Positions 8,445 to 18,200 of a stretch of DNA of 64,000 nucleotides are shown here, one piece after another. Each line of letters starts with the position of its first letter. Position 1 is the stretch's first letter. The translations under genes and the position numbers were made by a program. The notes below the pieces were generated by a model. It did not search any database and was not told the origin of the DNA. It worked only from the letters and a program-made list of their open reading frames with translations. This stretch comes from UBA961 sp014191195 (GTDB taxonomy: Bacteria > Bacteroidota > Ignavibacteria > Kapaibacteriales > UBA961): NCBI GenBank assembly GCA_964204605.1, contig OZ123195.1, forward strand, positions 1,612,001 to 1,676,000, written 5' to 3'.

Positions 8445-9290
8445 TTAAAATCTGAATGCTATACCCATATGCACAAACAGCATATCTGTACCTGCATTTG
8501 TAAATTGTTCATATATGGTTGTACCATATTTATCTACATCTTTCACTTTTTTATAATCTGTAGGACTGCCATACAGATATCTAGCTTTGATATCAAGTAA
8601 AATACTACTTGCAGAATTTGGTAAAGTAATGTTTTCTACAATTTTTATCATGATTCCGGTAGCTATTCCATAATTTGTAAAAACTGTTCTATCGGAATAA
8701 ATTTCATCTGTTCTAGTTTCAGTTACCCACGTACCATCTTCTTTTTTTACTCTCGCATCATATTCGCCATCTGTTGTTGCACTGTAAATATTTAAACCTG
8801 CAGACAATTCAGCATAGGGAAAAACCCAGTGTTTTATGTCAAATTGAAATCTAGTAAATAGATTAATAGGTACAACAGCATTTGTATATACCCAATTATT
8901 ATACTTGGGAGAATACAAGGCAAATTGTTTATTTCTTGTTAGCGCGCAATATCCAATATCCAATCCTGGAACTACAGAAAAATTGACAGGAATATTATTG
9001 TCAGAAAACAATTTTTCAAATGAATAGCCTCCGCCAAATGCTAGCCCAAATCCGCCTGAGCCAATATTACTTTGGAATTCTCCTTGAGGATTACCAGATC
9101 CCATAGAGAAATAGGCAAAACCACGCCTAGGTTTATTCTTTAAGTCTTCTATTATTTTCGTATCATCATTTTGTGCTTTTATAGCTACTGTAGATAGAAT
9201 AAACATGAATACAATGCCACAAAGGGAAACTGCCTTAGCAACAAGCTCATAATTTCTTTTCGATACATAATAATGTTTAAGTATGTTCAT
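8445..9290 (-). CDS. Putative outer-membrane beta-barrel protein inside the ATP synthase cluster
   Basis: About 281 residues from ATG 9290; an in-frame GTG at 9299 is an alternative. Family not recognised. After a 40-residue N-terminus with a hydrophobic signal ending in AIKAQ, the protein consists of alternating, aromatic-rich strands (GFGLAFGGGYSFEKLF, HWVFPYAELSAGLNIYSA, LLDIKARYLYGS) and ends in the terminal strand pattern FVHMGIAFRF with a C-terminal Phe, as expected for a BAM-inserted barrel. It begins almost immediately after the atpH stop (9301-9303) and 42 bases separate it from atpA, so it is very probably read on the atp transcript. Why an outer-membrane protein should be there is unclear. 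Confidence 0.65.
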   Translation of the reverse strand: MNILKHYYVSKRNYELVAKAVSLCGIVFMFILSTVAIKAQNDDTKIIEDLKNKPRRGFAYFSMGSGNPQGEFQSNIGSGGFGLAFGGGYSFEKLFSDNNIPVNFSVVPGLDIGYCALTRNKQFALYSPKYNNWVYTNAVVPINLFTRFQFDIKHWVFPYAELSAGLNIYSATTDGEYDARVKKEDGTWVTETRTDEIYSDRTVFTNYGIATGIMIKIVENITLPNSASSILLDIKARYLYGSPTDYKKVKDVDKYGTTIYEQFTNAGTDMLFVHMGIAFRF

Positions 9291-9300
9291 TTTTTTCACT

Positions 9301-9858
9301 CTACATTGTAACAGAATAAGAGCCAGAAAGCTCTACTTGCAATTTGTTTAGTTGATGTCTCACAGAAGCATCTATCATCATATCTGCAATAGTAATTATT
9401 AAACCACCTTTTATTGAAGGATCGACACTAAAATGTGGTAAAACTGTTTTACCTGTTTTATCTGCAATAGCTGTAACAATACTTGCTAATAAATCTTCAG
9501 ATAATTCTATGGCAGACACTATTTTTACGGGTACTAGATTATTCTTTTTATTATATAATTCCGTAAATGCTGCAGAAATTTCTTGAAAAACAGATTCTCT
9601 TCTTTTTTTTGCAAGCATTTCAAGAAATTGAATCATCAATGTTGAAACCTTTCCCTCAAACACTTCTTTACATATAGAAATCTTATGATGATATTTAACT
9701 ACAGGACTATTAAATAGCGCTCTCAATTCATCGGAAACATTCAAACTTTCAACAATTAAAGTGAAGTCTTTGCGAATATCTTCGGTAGTATTATTATCAT
9801 TTGCTATGCTCATTAATGCTGTAGCATAACGTTGTGCAATTCGGGTTGAAGTAGCCAT
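9301..9858 (-). CDS. atpH: ATP synthase delta subunit
   Basis: A 185-residue peripheral-stalk subunit that joins the b dimer to the top of F1. The N-terminal helical part (RIAQRYATALMSIA) and the C-terminal segment with SIKGGLIITIADMMIDASVRHQLNKL are characteristic of the delta/OSCP family. Length is normal. It is preceded by atpF with a 26-base gap and followed directly by the outer-membrane protein gene. Confidence 0.95.
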   Translation of the reverse strand: MATSTRIAQRYATALMSIANDNNTTEDIRKDFTLIVESLNVSDELRALFNSPVVKYHHKISICKEVFEGKVSTLMIQFLEMLAKKRRESVFQEISAAFTELYNKKNNLVPVKIVSAIELSEDLLASIVTAIADKTGKTVLPHFSVDPSIKGGLIITIADMMIDASVRHQLNKLQVELSGSYSVTM

Positions 9859-9884
9859 AATATCGTAGCAGTTGCTATAACCAA

Positions 9885-10379
9885 TTAATTATTAGAAAGT
9901 TCTGATATAGCAGATTCTACCAAGCCTTTGTGCAGCTCTGCAGATACTACTTTGCCTATCACTTTATCAGTTGCTTGGATAACTAAAGAAGCAACTTCGG
10001 TTCGTAAAGATTGAAGAGCTAAGTCTTTTTCTCTAGATATCTCTCTTTTTGCTTCTTCCAATTTTACTCGCTTTACACGTTCGGCTTCTTCTGCAGCTGA
10101 TTTTACAATCATTTCTGCCTGAATTTTACCTTCTTTAAGCATAGACATTACTTCTGATTGCGCATTGGCAATCTTTTCACGACTATCTTTCAATGTTTTT
10201 TGTGCCTCTATACTAGCTTGTTCTGCTTGATGTATTGATTCACTAATTTTTTTCTCACGGGCATCTAAAGCAGCTAGCATTGGTTTAAAACCAAACTTTC
10301 CAATAAGAATAAAGAAAAGTCCAAAATTGATAAAGGTCCAAATAATCAGACCTGGACTTACATTCAGCAAATTATCCAT
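9885..10379 (-). CDS. atpF: ATP synthase Fo subunit b
   Basis: A 164-residue peripheral stalk. One N-terminal membrane helix (LIIWTFINFGLFFILI) is followed by a long charged helix with KFGFKPMLAALDAREKKISESIHQAEQA, the typical b-subunit dimerisation region. Length is normal for bacterial AtpF. It lies 150 bases after atpE, a longer gap than elsewhere in the cluster, containing two small stem-loops. Confidence 0.95.
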   Translation of the reverse strand: MDNLLNVSPGLIIWTFINFGLFFILIGKFGFKPMLAALDAREKKISESIHQAEQASIEAQKTLKDSREKIANAQSEVMSMLKEGKIQAEMIVKSAAEEAERVKRVKLEEAKREISREKDLALQSLRTEVASLVIQATDKVIGKVVSAELHKGLVESAISELSNN

Positions 10380-10459
10380 GATTCACTTTCATTCTGAATT
10401 TTATGAATAGACTCGGTTTAGTCCGAACCTATACTGAACATACCACAAAGCAATCCCAA

Positions 10460-10475
10460 CAGTTCAAAGGAACTG
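10460..10475 (-). other. Stem-loop in the atpE-atpF gap
   Basis: A perfect 6-bp stem CAGTTC/GAACTG with a 4-base loop, extended further out by AAAG/CTTT after an internal bulge. It lies in the 150-base space between atpE and atpF. It may be an RNA processing or translation-control structure; there is no T run, so it is not a standard terminator. Confidence 0.35.
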
Positions 10476-10510
10476 CTTTATGGCATAATATTATTACATC
10501 TTACAAACCT

Positions 10511-10528
10511 ATTGCTTTATTAAGCAAT
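10511..10528 (-). other. Stem-loop directly after the atpE stop codon
   Basis: ATTGCTT-TATT-AAGCAAT forms a perfect 7-bp stem one base beyond the atpE stop. A 3' stabilising hairpin or partial attenuator here would fit the need for many more c subunits than b or delta, but the function is inferred only from its position. Confidence 0.4.
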
Positions 10529-10529
10529 A

Positions 10530-10760
10530 TTATTTATTTGCAAGAATGATACAGATAAGACAAGCCAATAGTGCAACACCTTCGATAAGAGCTGCACCAA
10601 TAATCATAGTTGTACGAGCATCTTTAGCTGTTTCTGGTTGGCGTGCACCAGCTTCTAATGCTGCTGCTACAAGTGGTCCAATACCAGTACCTACACCAAA
10701 AACTGTGATACCTACTCCTAAACCGGCTGCAAGCCAAGCAAGTGCTTTTGATTCCATCAT
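10530..10760 (-). CDS. atpE: ATP synthase Fo subunit c
   Basis: A 76-residue hairpin of the c-ring. ATG at 10760 is chosen because a GGAG ribosome-binding site lies upstream; a TTG at 10775 is inside that site. Two membrane helices flank the polar loop ARQP (residues 39-42). The essential carboxylate is Glu60 in AALIEGVALLA. The residue after Glu60 is Gly rather than the Ser/Thr of sodium-binding c-rings, which favours proton coupling (inference). The gene lies between atpB and atpF with an unusually long spacer before atpF. Confidence 0.95.
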   Translation of the reverse strand: MMESKALAWLAAGLGVGITVFGVGTGIGPLVAAALEAGARQPETAKDARTTMIIGAALIEGVALLACLICIILANK

Positions 10761-10826
10761 TGTTCTATTCTCCAAAAAATTATGAGGTAATGAAACCGAA
10801 ATGGTTTTCTTAAAAACTAAATAAGT

Positions 10827-11843
10827 TTAGTGGTGTCCATCTTCTTGCACATGATCTCCCAATACTAATCCAGTAAATACTGCAGTTAGCATTGTGAAAA
10901 TATATGCTTGTAAAAAGGTTACCAATAATTCAAGACTATATATAAATATCGCAAACAATACCGAAATAGGTGCTACAACAAATGAATGGAAAAAGAATAT
11001 CAATCCCATCAATGTTAATAATACTATATGTCCACTTGTCATATTTGCAAATAAACGTATGCTTAATGCAAATGGCTTGGTAAATAAGCCAATAATTTCA
11101 ATTGGAACCATAATAGGTGCTAACCACCATGGAGCGCCACCCAATAAGTGATGAGCAAATGATTTAAAAGCTTCTACAGTACCCATTGCTTTAATTGGAA
11201 TCAATAAATTAATTACTACAAAAGCTGTAATTGCTAATGCAGCAGTTGTTCCAATTGCCGAAGTGGCAGTATGTGCACCTGGTAATAATCCCACAAGATT
11301 CATTGCATATATGAAAAAGAATATTGTGAGAAAATAAGGTAAAAAGGCTTGTACTAATCTTTCATTAGGAATATTTGGACGCACTACAGTATCTCTTACC
11401 ATCATAGTAAGCATTTCTAATGCATTTTGAATACCCTTTGGTGCTATATTGCCATTCTTATAACGTCTATTGCCTACTATGAATAATCCTAATACTACGA
11501 TTAAAGATATCCATTGAAATGCAACAAAATTTGTAGGAGAAGCATCTAATGTAGGATGAGATCCATCTTTTTTTAATGCATGGCCATGATGCAGATCATA
11601 TATACCCTCAGAAATAAGTGATGCCTGATTAGGATACACTTTTAATCCAGTTTCTGCATCATATAGGATATATGGCAAATCTGCAATATGGATAGAGAAG
11701 ATATGGAATCCGCTATGATCGCCTAACTCTTCGTCAAATAGGGACTTGAAAGTAAAACCTTCAGATGCCTGGGAATTGTGAGACTCATTATGTTGTGAGT
11801 GAGGTTCAGTCGCAGTATGAACTGCTGTTGAATCGTGATTCAT
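10827..11843 (-). CDS. atpB: ATP synthase Fo subunit a
   Basis: A 338-residue membrane stator subunit that conducts protons past the c-ring. The essential Arg is in SIRLFANMTSGHIV, preceded by PFAL; a second signature is LPYFLTIFFFIYAMNLVGLLPG. The N-terminal hydrophilic extension (about 100 residues, rich in His, Ser and Gln, before the first membrane helix) is longer than in E. coli, as is common in the Bacteroidota/Chlorobiota group. The C-terminus also ends in His (EDGHH). It is followed by atpE. Confidence 0.95.
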   Translation of the reverse strand: MNHDSTAVHTATEPHSQHNESHNSQASEGFTFKSLFDEELGDHSGFHIFSIHIADLPYILYDAETGLKVYPNQASLISEGIYDLHHGHALKKDGSHPTLDASPTNFVAFQWISLIVVLGLFIVGNRRYKNGNIAPKGIQNALEMLTMMVRDTVVRPNIPNERLVQAFLPYFLTIFFFIYAMNLVGLLPGAHTATSAIGTTAALAITAFVVINLLIPIKAMGTVEAFKSFAHHLLGGAPWWLAPIMVPIEIIGLFTKPFALSIRLFANMTSGHIVLLTLMGLIFFFHSFVVAPISVLFAIFIYSLELLVTFLQAYIFTMLTAVFTGLVLGDHVQEDGHH

Positions 11844-11903
11844 AATATATGGAAATTGTTAAGCTTAACAATCAAGCTATATTGATTACTGAAATTCAAT
11901 ATT

Positions 11904-12224
11904 TTATTTTTTGGAATCTCTCACTTTTATTTTTTCTGATATAAAGTGAAAGTAAAAAATTTCAATAAAGAGATAAATAAATACACCAAAAGCCAAAGAA
12001 ATCGAATAACTTAAAGCAGCAACTCCGTATTGTGTTAATGCCCACCAAGAAAAAATTCCAATTGCCATGATGCGCAAAAACATGCTGCCCAAAACAATCG
12101 AAATAAACTTATTAAATTTCTTCCCATATGCATAAACAGATATAACATAACCCAATGCTGCATTAAGGAAACAAATAATTTGGGCAAGAACCGCCGAGTA
12201 AAAGTCCGAAGGATTATTATCCAC
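11904..12224 (-). CDS. AtpI-like small membrane protein of the ATP synthase operon
   Basis: A 106-residue protein with four hydrophobic segments (VLAQIICFLNAALGYVIS, FISIVLGSMFLRIMAIGIF, YGVAALSYSISLAFGVFIYLF). Small proteins at this position, between atpZ and atpB, are usually ATP synthase subunit I, implicated in c-ring assembly or magnesium supply. The assignment rests mainly on position and membrane topology; no strong motif is seen. It is 60 bases before atpB and 12 bases after the atpZ-like gene. Confidence 0.6.
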   Translation of the reverse strand: MDNNPSDFYSAVLAQIICFLNAALGYVISVYAYGKKFNKFISIVLGSMFLRIMAIGIFSWWALTQYGVAALSYSISLAFGVFIYLFIEIFYFHFISEKIKVRDSKK

Positions 12225-12236
12225 TCTTTTTATACT

Positions 12237-12476
12237 TTATTTCACATCTTTTTGTTTGCCCATTGAAAGGGCAGTTCTAATAAAGTGGGTTAATCCGGCA
12301 ACTGCTCCAAAAAAACCTCCGCTAACCATAAACCAAGGCTCGGTGCCATATTTGCCATCTAGCCACCAACCAGCAAAGCCACAAAGAATTACAGAAGCCG
12401 CTAATTGCATGCCCATGCCCATAAAAGGGGCTAATTCTTTTTGAACAGATCCCGATTTTTCATTTTCTGGTAACAT
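12237..12476 (-). CDS. atpZ: AtpZ/AtpI-type ATP synthase accessory protein
   Basis: About 79 residues from ATG 12476 (MLPENEKSG), which has a GGA ribosome-binding site; an upstream ATG at 12512 is possible but adds a non-family N-terminus. The two-helix hairpin GMGMQLAASVILCGFAGWWLDGK...GGFFGAVAGLTHFIR is the hallmark of the AtpZ family, thought to act with AtpI in ion transport or assembly of ATP synthase. It is the first gene of the atp cluster, and transcription probably begins in the 120-160 bases upstream, where no clear promoter box was recognised. Confidence 0.8.
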   Translation of the reverse strand: MLPENEKSGSVQKELAPFMGMGMQLAASVILCGFAGWWLDGKYGTEPWFMVSGGFFGAVAGLTHFIRTALSMGKQKDVK

Positions 12477-12635
12477 CACATATCCATGAACGAAAATATA
12501 GGAACGATTCATAATCTTGCTGAATAAGTGTCCAAATTAAGTATTTAGATAAAGAATACCAAGAATAGATTTGATTAATTCTTGATTGAAATCTAATATT
12601 GAGTTACAATATTAAATAAATCCAAACATTCTATT

Positions 12636-13478
12636 TTAATAACTTTCATCAATTGATGGGAAGTTGCAATTTCTTATATCTTGAATATAGGAATCTACAG
12701 AATGAGAAATTCTTTCTTGAAGATTATCATATCGTCTTACAAATCTTGGGCTAAAATCTATTGTGAGTCCTACCATATCTGAATACACTAAAATTTGTCC
12801 ATCACAATAAGGTCCAGCTCCAATTCCAATTGTTGGAACCATCAAAGAGGATGTAATTTTTTGTGCTAACTGCATTGGAATTTTTTCAAGCACTATTGCA
12901 AATGCACCTGCTTGTTCAAGTTCAAGTGCGTCTTTCATTATTTCTTCGGCTTCTTGTTCGGATTCACCTCTGGGACGATAGCTTCCAAATTGATTAATAC
13001 TTTGTGGTGTTAATCCTAAATGCGCCATCACAGGTATACCTGCTTCTGTCATTTTCCTTACTGCTTTAGCTACTCGATGCCCTCCCTCGATTTTTACTGC
13101 GCTTGCTCCAGCTTCTTTCATTAAACGTCCAGCATTTCTAAATGCTTCTTCTGGGCTTATTTGATAGCTCATAAAGGGCATATCTGCAACTACTAATGCC
13201 CTTTGTACTCCTTTAACAACTGCTTTTGTATGATAAATGATATCTTCTAATGTTACTGGTATTGTTGTTTCATGTCCTTGAACTACATTTCCTAATGAAT
13301 CACCTACAAGAATTAAATCAATGCCTGCTTCATCTATGATTCTTGCTATTAATGCATCATAAGCTGTAAGACATGATATTTTCTTTTGTTGTTTTTTCAT
13401 GTCCTGTAAACGACGAGTTGTAACGCGTTTCATGGGCGCAGATTGATGTTCTGCATCGTTTTTATCTGATATATTCAT
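12636..13478 (-). CDS. panB: 3-methyl-2-oxobutanoate hydroxymethyltransferase
   Basis: A 280-residue first enzyme of pantothenate synthesis, transferring a hydroxymethyl group from 5,10-methylene-THF to alpha-ketoisovalerate. Family signatures: LTAYDALIARIIDEAGIDLILVGDS, the metal/substrate-binding Asp in VGDSLGNVVQGHETT, VVADMPFMSY, KIEGG and the catalytic Glu in VLEKIP, then IGIGAGPYCDGQILVYSDM. Length is normal apart from a short charged N-terminal extension before TTRRLQDMK. It is transcribed separately from the atp cluster, with 123 bases between its stop and the upstream atpZ start codon region. Confidence 0.96.
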   Translation of the reverse strand: MNISDKNDAEHQSAPMKRVTTRRLQDMKKQQKKISCLTAYDALIARIIDEAGIDLILVGDSLGNVVQGHETTIPVTLEDIIYHTKAVVKGVQRALVVADMPFMSYQISPEEAFRNAGRLMKEAGASAVKIEGGHRVAKAVRKMTEAGIPVMAHLGLTPQSINQFGSYRPRGESEQEAEEIMKDALELEQAGAFAIVLEKIPMQLAQKITSSLMVPTIGIGAGPYCDGQILVYSDMVGLTIDFSPRFVRRYDNLQERISHSVDSYIQDIRNCNFPSIDESY

Positions 13479-13553
13479 ATTGTGATCCAGTATTTAAGGC
13501 TTTTCATTACTTAATCTGAGCTTCAATTTAAGTTTTTATTTCTCACTAACATT

Positions 13554-13584
13554 AAAAAAAGCCTGTCTTTTTAATGACAGGCTT
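13554..13584 (-). terminator. Bidirectional terminator hairpin between panB and the monooxygenase gene
   Basis: AAGCCTGTC-loop-GACAGGCTT is a perfect 9-bp stem. Read on the minus strand it is followed by a run of seven T residues, so it terminates the copper monooxygenase gene that ends at 13606. Confidence 0.9.
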
Positions 13585-13605
13585 CCTTTTTTACTATGCA
13601 ATTTA

Positions 13606-15129
13606 TCAATTCATATATTGAAGTGTTTTAGTCTTCCCTTTTTTATCTTTAATTCTTATTAAATAATATGATGCATTAAAATATGGTAATTCTATCGATG
13701 ATTGATTATCTACTACAGCAGTATATACTTGTTTTCCTTGAAGATCAAACATTGATATTTCATCTATACATTCGGCATTTTCCGATTGTACTATATGATT
13801 ATTAATGAGAACATAGTCTTGAAATGATTGAGATTCTGAAATTCCTGTAGATATTCCTGTATTTTCTAAGCTGATGAGCTCGTCTCCTGCTTTGTAAGGT
13901 GTATAATAAAAAAATGTGACCATCATTTCATCTGTTGTTCCTTCACCAAGAGTTACTAATTTTGGAGGATTACTTGGATTATGATGATTATCAGTTGTAT
14001 TGTCATATTGAACTTCCGAGTAAAAGACAGTTCCCTTAGGCACCTTTTGTAAGGTTTTGAATGTATATGCCATTTGCCAATGGAAATCCCATTCGGGTAT
14101 ATCGATAATCTTTATAGTGTCTTTACTTGGTGTTATGCCAATAATTTTTGTACTTTTCCCTATTAGATGCATATGAGGTAATACTGCAAATATGGAAGCA
14201 TTTATCGGCGATACATATCGTTGATGAAATGTCTTTTTTTGATTTGCAGGAATAATAAGTGGGCCATCAATAATATTTTGATGATCTAATAGCGAACTGA
14301 TTTTCACTTCTCTTATATTAAGATCTTTATTAAATAAAAATCTTATCGTTGTTTGATCTTGTTTGTTTGCTGAACCCGCTGGATAATGAACTTGTAATAA
14401 AATTTTAGCATTTTTTTGTAAACGTAAGCCAAAGCCTTTGGGGAAAAAATAGGGTTCTGTTCCAGGCGCATATACACCTAATAAAGTAGCGGTATTAGAT
14501 CCAACACCTCCCAATCCATTATATCCTGGTTCGGGAGTTAATGCGTCTAAAGAATCAGCAACAGAAGAAGTATCTTGAAATATCAATACATGATGGACAA
14601 TTTCTGGATTTCCTGGTATCACTTCGATTCCACTAATAAATTGCTCATTTGTATTGATTCCATTCAGAACAAAGCATTTATATTCATCTAATCCTCCAGA
14701 TTTTGCTTGAGATGTATAAACAGACATCGAAGCAATAAAATCTGGATTTTTTATTATGGAATTTCCTATATATTCTGGTGGTTTTGGTGCAATAGAAACA
14801 TTACCCTCTGGCACATCATTATTAATCCAATCTATAATTGATTGTTTTTCTTCTGGGCTAAGGTTTTTTTGATGTGCATATTCTCTAAAATTAGTATTTG
14901 CTGGATAAGGTGGCATATTATTGTCTTCTACATTATATAGAATTGCACTTTTTTTCGAGATCGCTTGTTGATATGTCATTAATGAAAAAGGGGCTATTCC
15001 CCCATCATGATGACAAGAAGTACATTTTGAATAGATAGTTGAAGCAATATTTTTAGACCAATCTGGTTTTGATGCATAAACCGAATACATGGTACATAAA
15101 AGCATTATATATTTTAATATGTTTTTCAT
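13606..15129 (-). CDS. Secreted cytochrome c / copper type II monooxygenase-like protein with T9SS tail
   Basis: A 507-residue exported protein in three parts. After a signal peptide, residues 30-110 form a cytochrome c-like domain with the heme motif C36-T-S-C39-H40 and a possible Met ligand in NNMPPYP. Residues about 130-430 match the peptidylglycine/dopamine monooxygenase fold. All six copper ligands can be placed: H179-H180 and H248 (QVHYP) for one site, H319 and H321 (PHMH) plus M402 or M403 (EMMVTF) for the other. The C-terminal 80 residues (SMFDLQGKQVYTA...YYLIRIKDKKGK) are a T9SS type-A sorting domain. The fused heme domain could supply electrons. Substrate unknown. It is divergent from the PorU-like gene. 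Confidence 0.8.
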   Translation of the reverse strand: MKNILKYIMLLCTMYSVYASKPDWSKNIASTIYSKCTSCHHDGGIAPFSLMTYQQAISKKSAILYNVEDNNMPPYPANTNFREYAHQKNLSPEEKQSIIDWINNDVPEGNVSIAPKPPEYIGNSIIKNPDFIASMSVYTSQAKSGGLDEYKCFVLNGINTNEQFISGIEVIPGNPEIVHHVLIFQDTSSVADSLDALTPEPGYNGLGGVGSNTATLLGVYAPGTEPYFFPKGFGLRLQKNAKILLQVHYPAGSANKQDQTTIRFLFNKDLNIREVKISSLLDHQNIIDGPLIIPANQKKTFHQRYVSPINASIFAVLPHMHLIGKSTKIIGITPSKDTIKIIDIPEWDFHWQMAYTFKTLQKVPKGTVFYSEVQYDNTTDNHHNPSNPPKLVTLGEGTTDEMMVTFFYYTPYKAGDELISLENTGISTGISESQSFQDYVLINNHIVQSENAECIDEISMFDLQGKQVYTAVVDNQSSIELPYFNASYYLIRIKDKKGKTKTLQYMN

Positions 15130-15279
15130 AATTTCCTTTTTAATGACTATTTGTTCTTTTAACAGATGTAAATTAATATGTGTTGATCAAATCCAAAGAC
15201 TACTCAATACTTCTTTAGGTTTATAAAGGCAATAATATGTATAGTTTTACGCCTTGAATCTACATAAAATTTCTTAATT

Positions 15280-18200
15280 ATGAGTTTATATATGTTCTAT
15301 AGATTGTTTATTGGTGCACTAGTACTATGTATAGTGTTTACTAATTGTGTATTTGGCGAACAAACGATTGTATATACACCTAAAGGCATTGTCCTTACTA
15401 TTACTCATCTACAAACAAAACAACAAAATATGCCTTCCAATTCACTGGTGAATTGTGTACATATTCCAAATAGTGCTGATGCTAGGTTTTCTATTGATAA
15501 TTCTTCACCTGCACTTCAATCTTTATTTCCACTTTTAGCTGTTCCAAATACAGGGGCAATCAATATAAAGTATACAATGAATGGATGGAAATCTATTCAG
15601 TTGCAAAATCCTTTGGCTATGCTGAATCTGTTTTCACAGTCTCAAGAATGTAAAAAAGATATTAAAGAATTTGTCCATATAGAAAGACAAGGTACCTTAA
15701 GAGAAATACCCGTAGCAGAATTAACAATACAGCCATTTAGATATGATTATCAATCAGGCAAATTATCTATTGCAGATACAATCATCGTGTATATTGAATT
15801 TTCTCATGTAATACAGAATATTCCAAATTATCTTATCAATGAGAAAGAAAGTGGTTTTTTGTCTAGAATTATTAATCCTCAACATATCCCAGCATGTATT
15901 GTACAATATAATAGAAAAACAGAAAAAATTCTGACTGAAAATTGGTATTCAGCAAATCAAAAATATATTCGATTGATTACAAAGAAAGATGGTATAGCCA
16001 AGATTTCTGGCAAAGAAATTATTACAAATAAACCAGAATGGCTAGGTAAGGAATTGTCAAGATTCAGGCTTATATATAAAGGCAATACATATCCTTTTGG
16101 AATTGATAAAGACAATGATAATATATTAAGCAATGATGATTCTTTCTTCTTTGCATCTAAACGTGCTGCCGGAGATACTACATGGTTTAATCGTGTTACA
16201 GATGAGTCTTCTTTCTTTTTAACATTAGAAAATAGCCCTGTAACTGATAAATCTGCTCGATTATCTACTATTCAATCCATTCCTTTCAATACTATAGATT
16301 CTATAGGTATTGTCTCTAAACATATAGAAGAGGATCATAGTATCTATGCTGGTGATAAAACATCAGCATTTGAATTTTCTATACTTTCTTGTGATTTTAA
16401 ATTTGGTAAAAATTTCTTTTGGCAAAGACTAAGCACATTAAGTCCATACTCTGTTTTTACTGATACTCTTCAATTAACAGCAACTTCAACTCCTTTATCA
16501 TTATCCATTGCTCTTCATGGAGCTTCTGATATTGACACAATGCAATTTGACCATAATGTAGAGATTTTATGGAATGGTAATCGTATTGCTACAGATTCTT
16601 TTTCTGGTATGACAGATAAATTTGTGTCTATTTCTGTTCCTGCATCTTTGGTTATTCCTGGGGCAAATATTCTTCAGATACGATCTATATCTATTTCTGA
16701 CAATGTATTTACAGAACTTTATCTTAATTATTATGAAATATCACATAACACAAAACTATTATGTGAACAGGGTGAACTTGCATATTCCAATAAAAAAGAT
16801 CAGCCAATTTCAATGCAAATTGATGGATTAAGAACATCATCATATACTGTTATAGATACTCTTAATAATTCCTATCTAGTAGATTCTACTCAAAAAAAAG
16901 GTGATATCATTTCTGCAGGTATTGCTTCTAATGGGTTTACATCATTGATGTTTAGGGATTCACTCTATTTCTCAAAAATATACTCAGGTTGTATATTATG
17001 GGTATTAATGAAAGATGGAACAACTCATTTTATTCAAGTTCAAACATATCAAGATATAAAAAACGTCTTAAATAGTTATTCTCAATATACTTATGCACTT
17101 TTACTTTCATCAGGCAACCTTTTACAATCATTAAGTCAAAATGAAAAAAGAGACTTATTAGGAACGATTCAAACACCTCAATCTGGGCCTTTTTCATTAT
17201 TAATCAATGGCGGAAATCTACAAAGACATATTGCTTTTGGTTATACTTCAATGCAAGAATTCTTGCCTTCAGAATCTGGCCAAGCCTATCGTGCATATAT
17301 CAATTCACAAAACAATTTTTCTGGTTATATAGTAGATGCAGAAGCTTTCGCTGAAACAAGCATTGAAGATGTTTCTTCAAGCGATCTATTACAAGAAAAT
17401 TCACAAGCAGATGCCGTTTTTATAGTACATTCTGATTTTGCTGAACAAGCAAAAATACTTGCCGAACATAGAAATAAACAAGGATGGATAATTAAAATTG
17501 TTGATGTGAAGGACATTTACAAAGAGTTTAATCATGGAATTAAATCTGTACATGCAATTAAAAGTTTTTTAAAACATGCACATGAACAATGGAAAAAGCC
17601 TGCTCCATTATATGCTGTGTTAATTGGAAATGCAAGTTGGGACCCACTCAAATTGCTAAATACGTCTAATCAAAATGATTTTGTTCCAACTTATGGTTTT
17701 CCTGTTAGTGATGTTTGGTTTTCATTATTAGACAGTACTAAAAAAAATCCGGATATGGTTATTGGCAGGTTGCCTGTTTCTACGCCTCAAGAAGCAACTG
17801 CAACTGTAAATAAAATCATAGAATATGACGAGTTAAAGGCATCGCCATGGATGAAACATTTTCTGTTTTTGTCTGGAGGAGACCCCGAAGATAATACCTT
17901 TTATAATCAATATGATGGGATTAATGAATATCTAACCAATAGTAATATTTGTGGTGATACAACAAGAATTTTCAGGCAAAATGCCCTGGGTGGAGTTGAT
18001 GAATCTATTTCATTTAAAATTCGTTCTGCAATCAATGAAGGTGCATTATGGGTTAATTTCATTGGGCATGGATCCCCTCTTTATTATGAATTAGATGGGT
18101 GGAGAGCTCCTGATTTAAATAATAAAGGTAAGTATTTCCTTCTTTCTACTTTTTCTTGTAGTTCAGGTGCATTTGGTGAACCTTCGGGTCCTTGTAGAAA

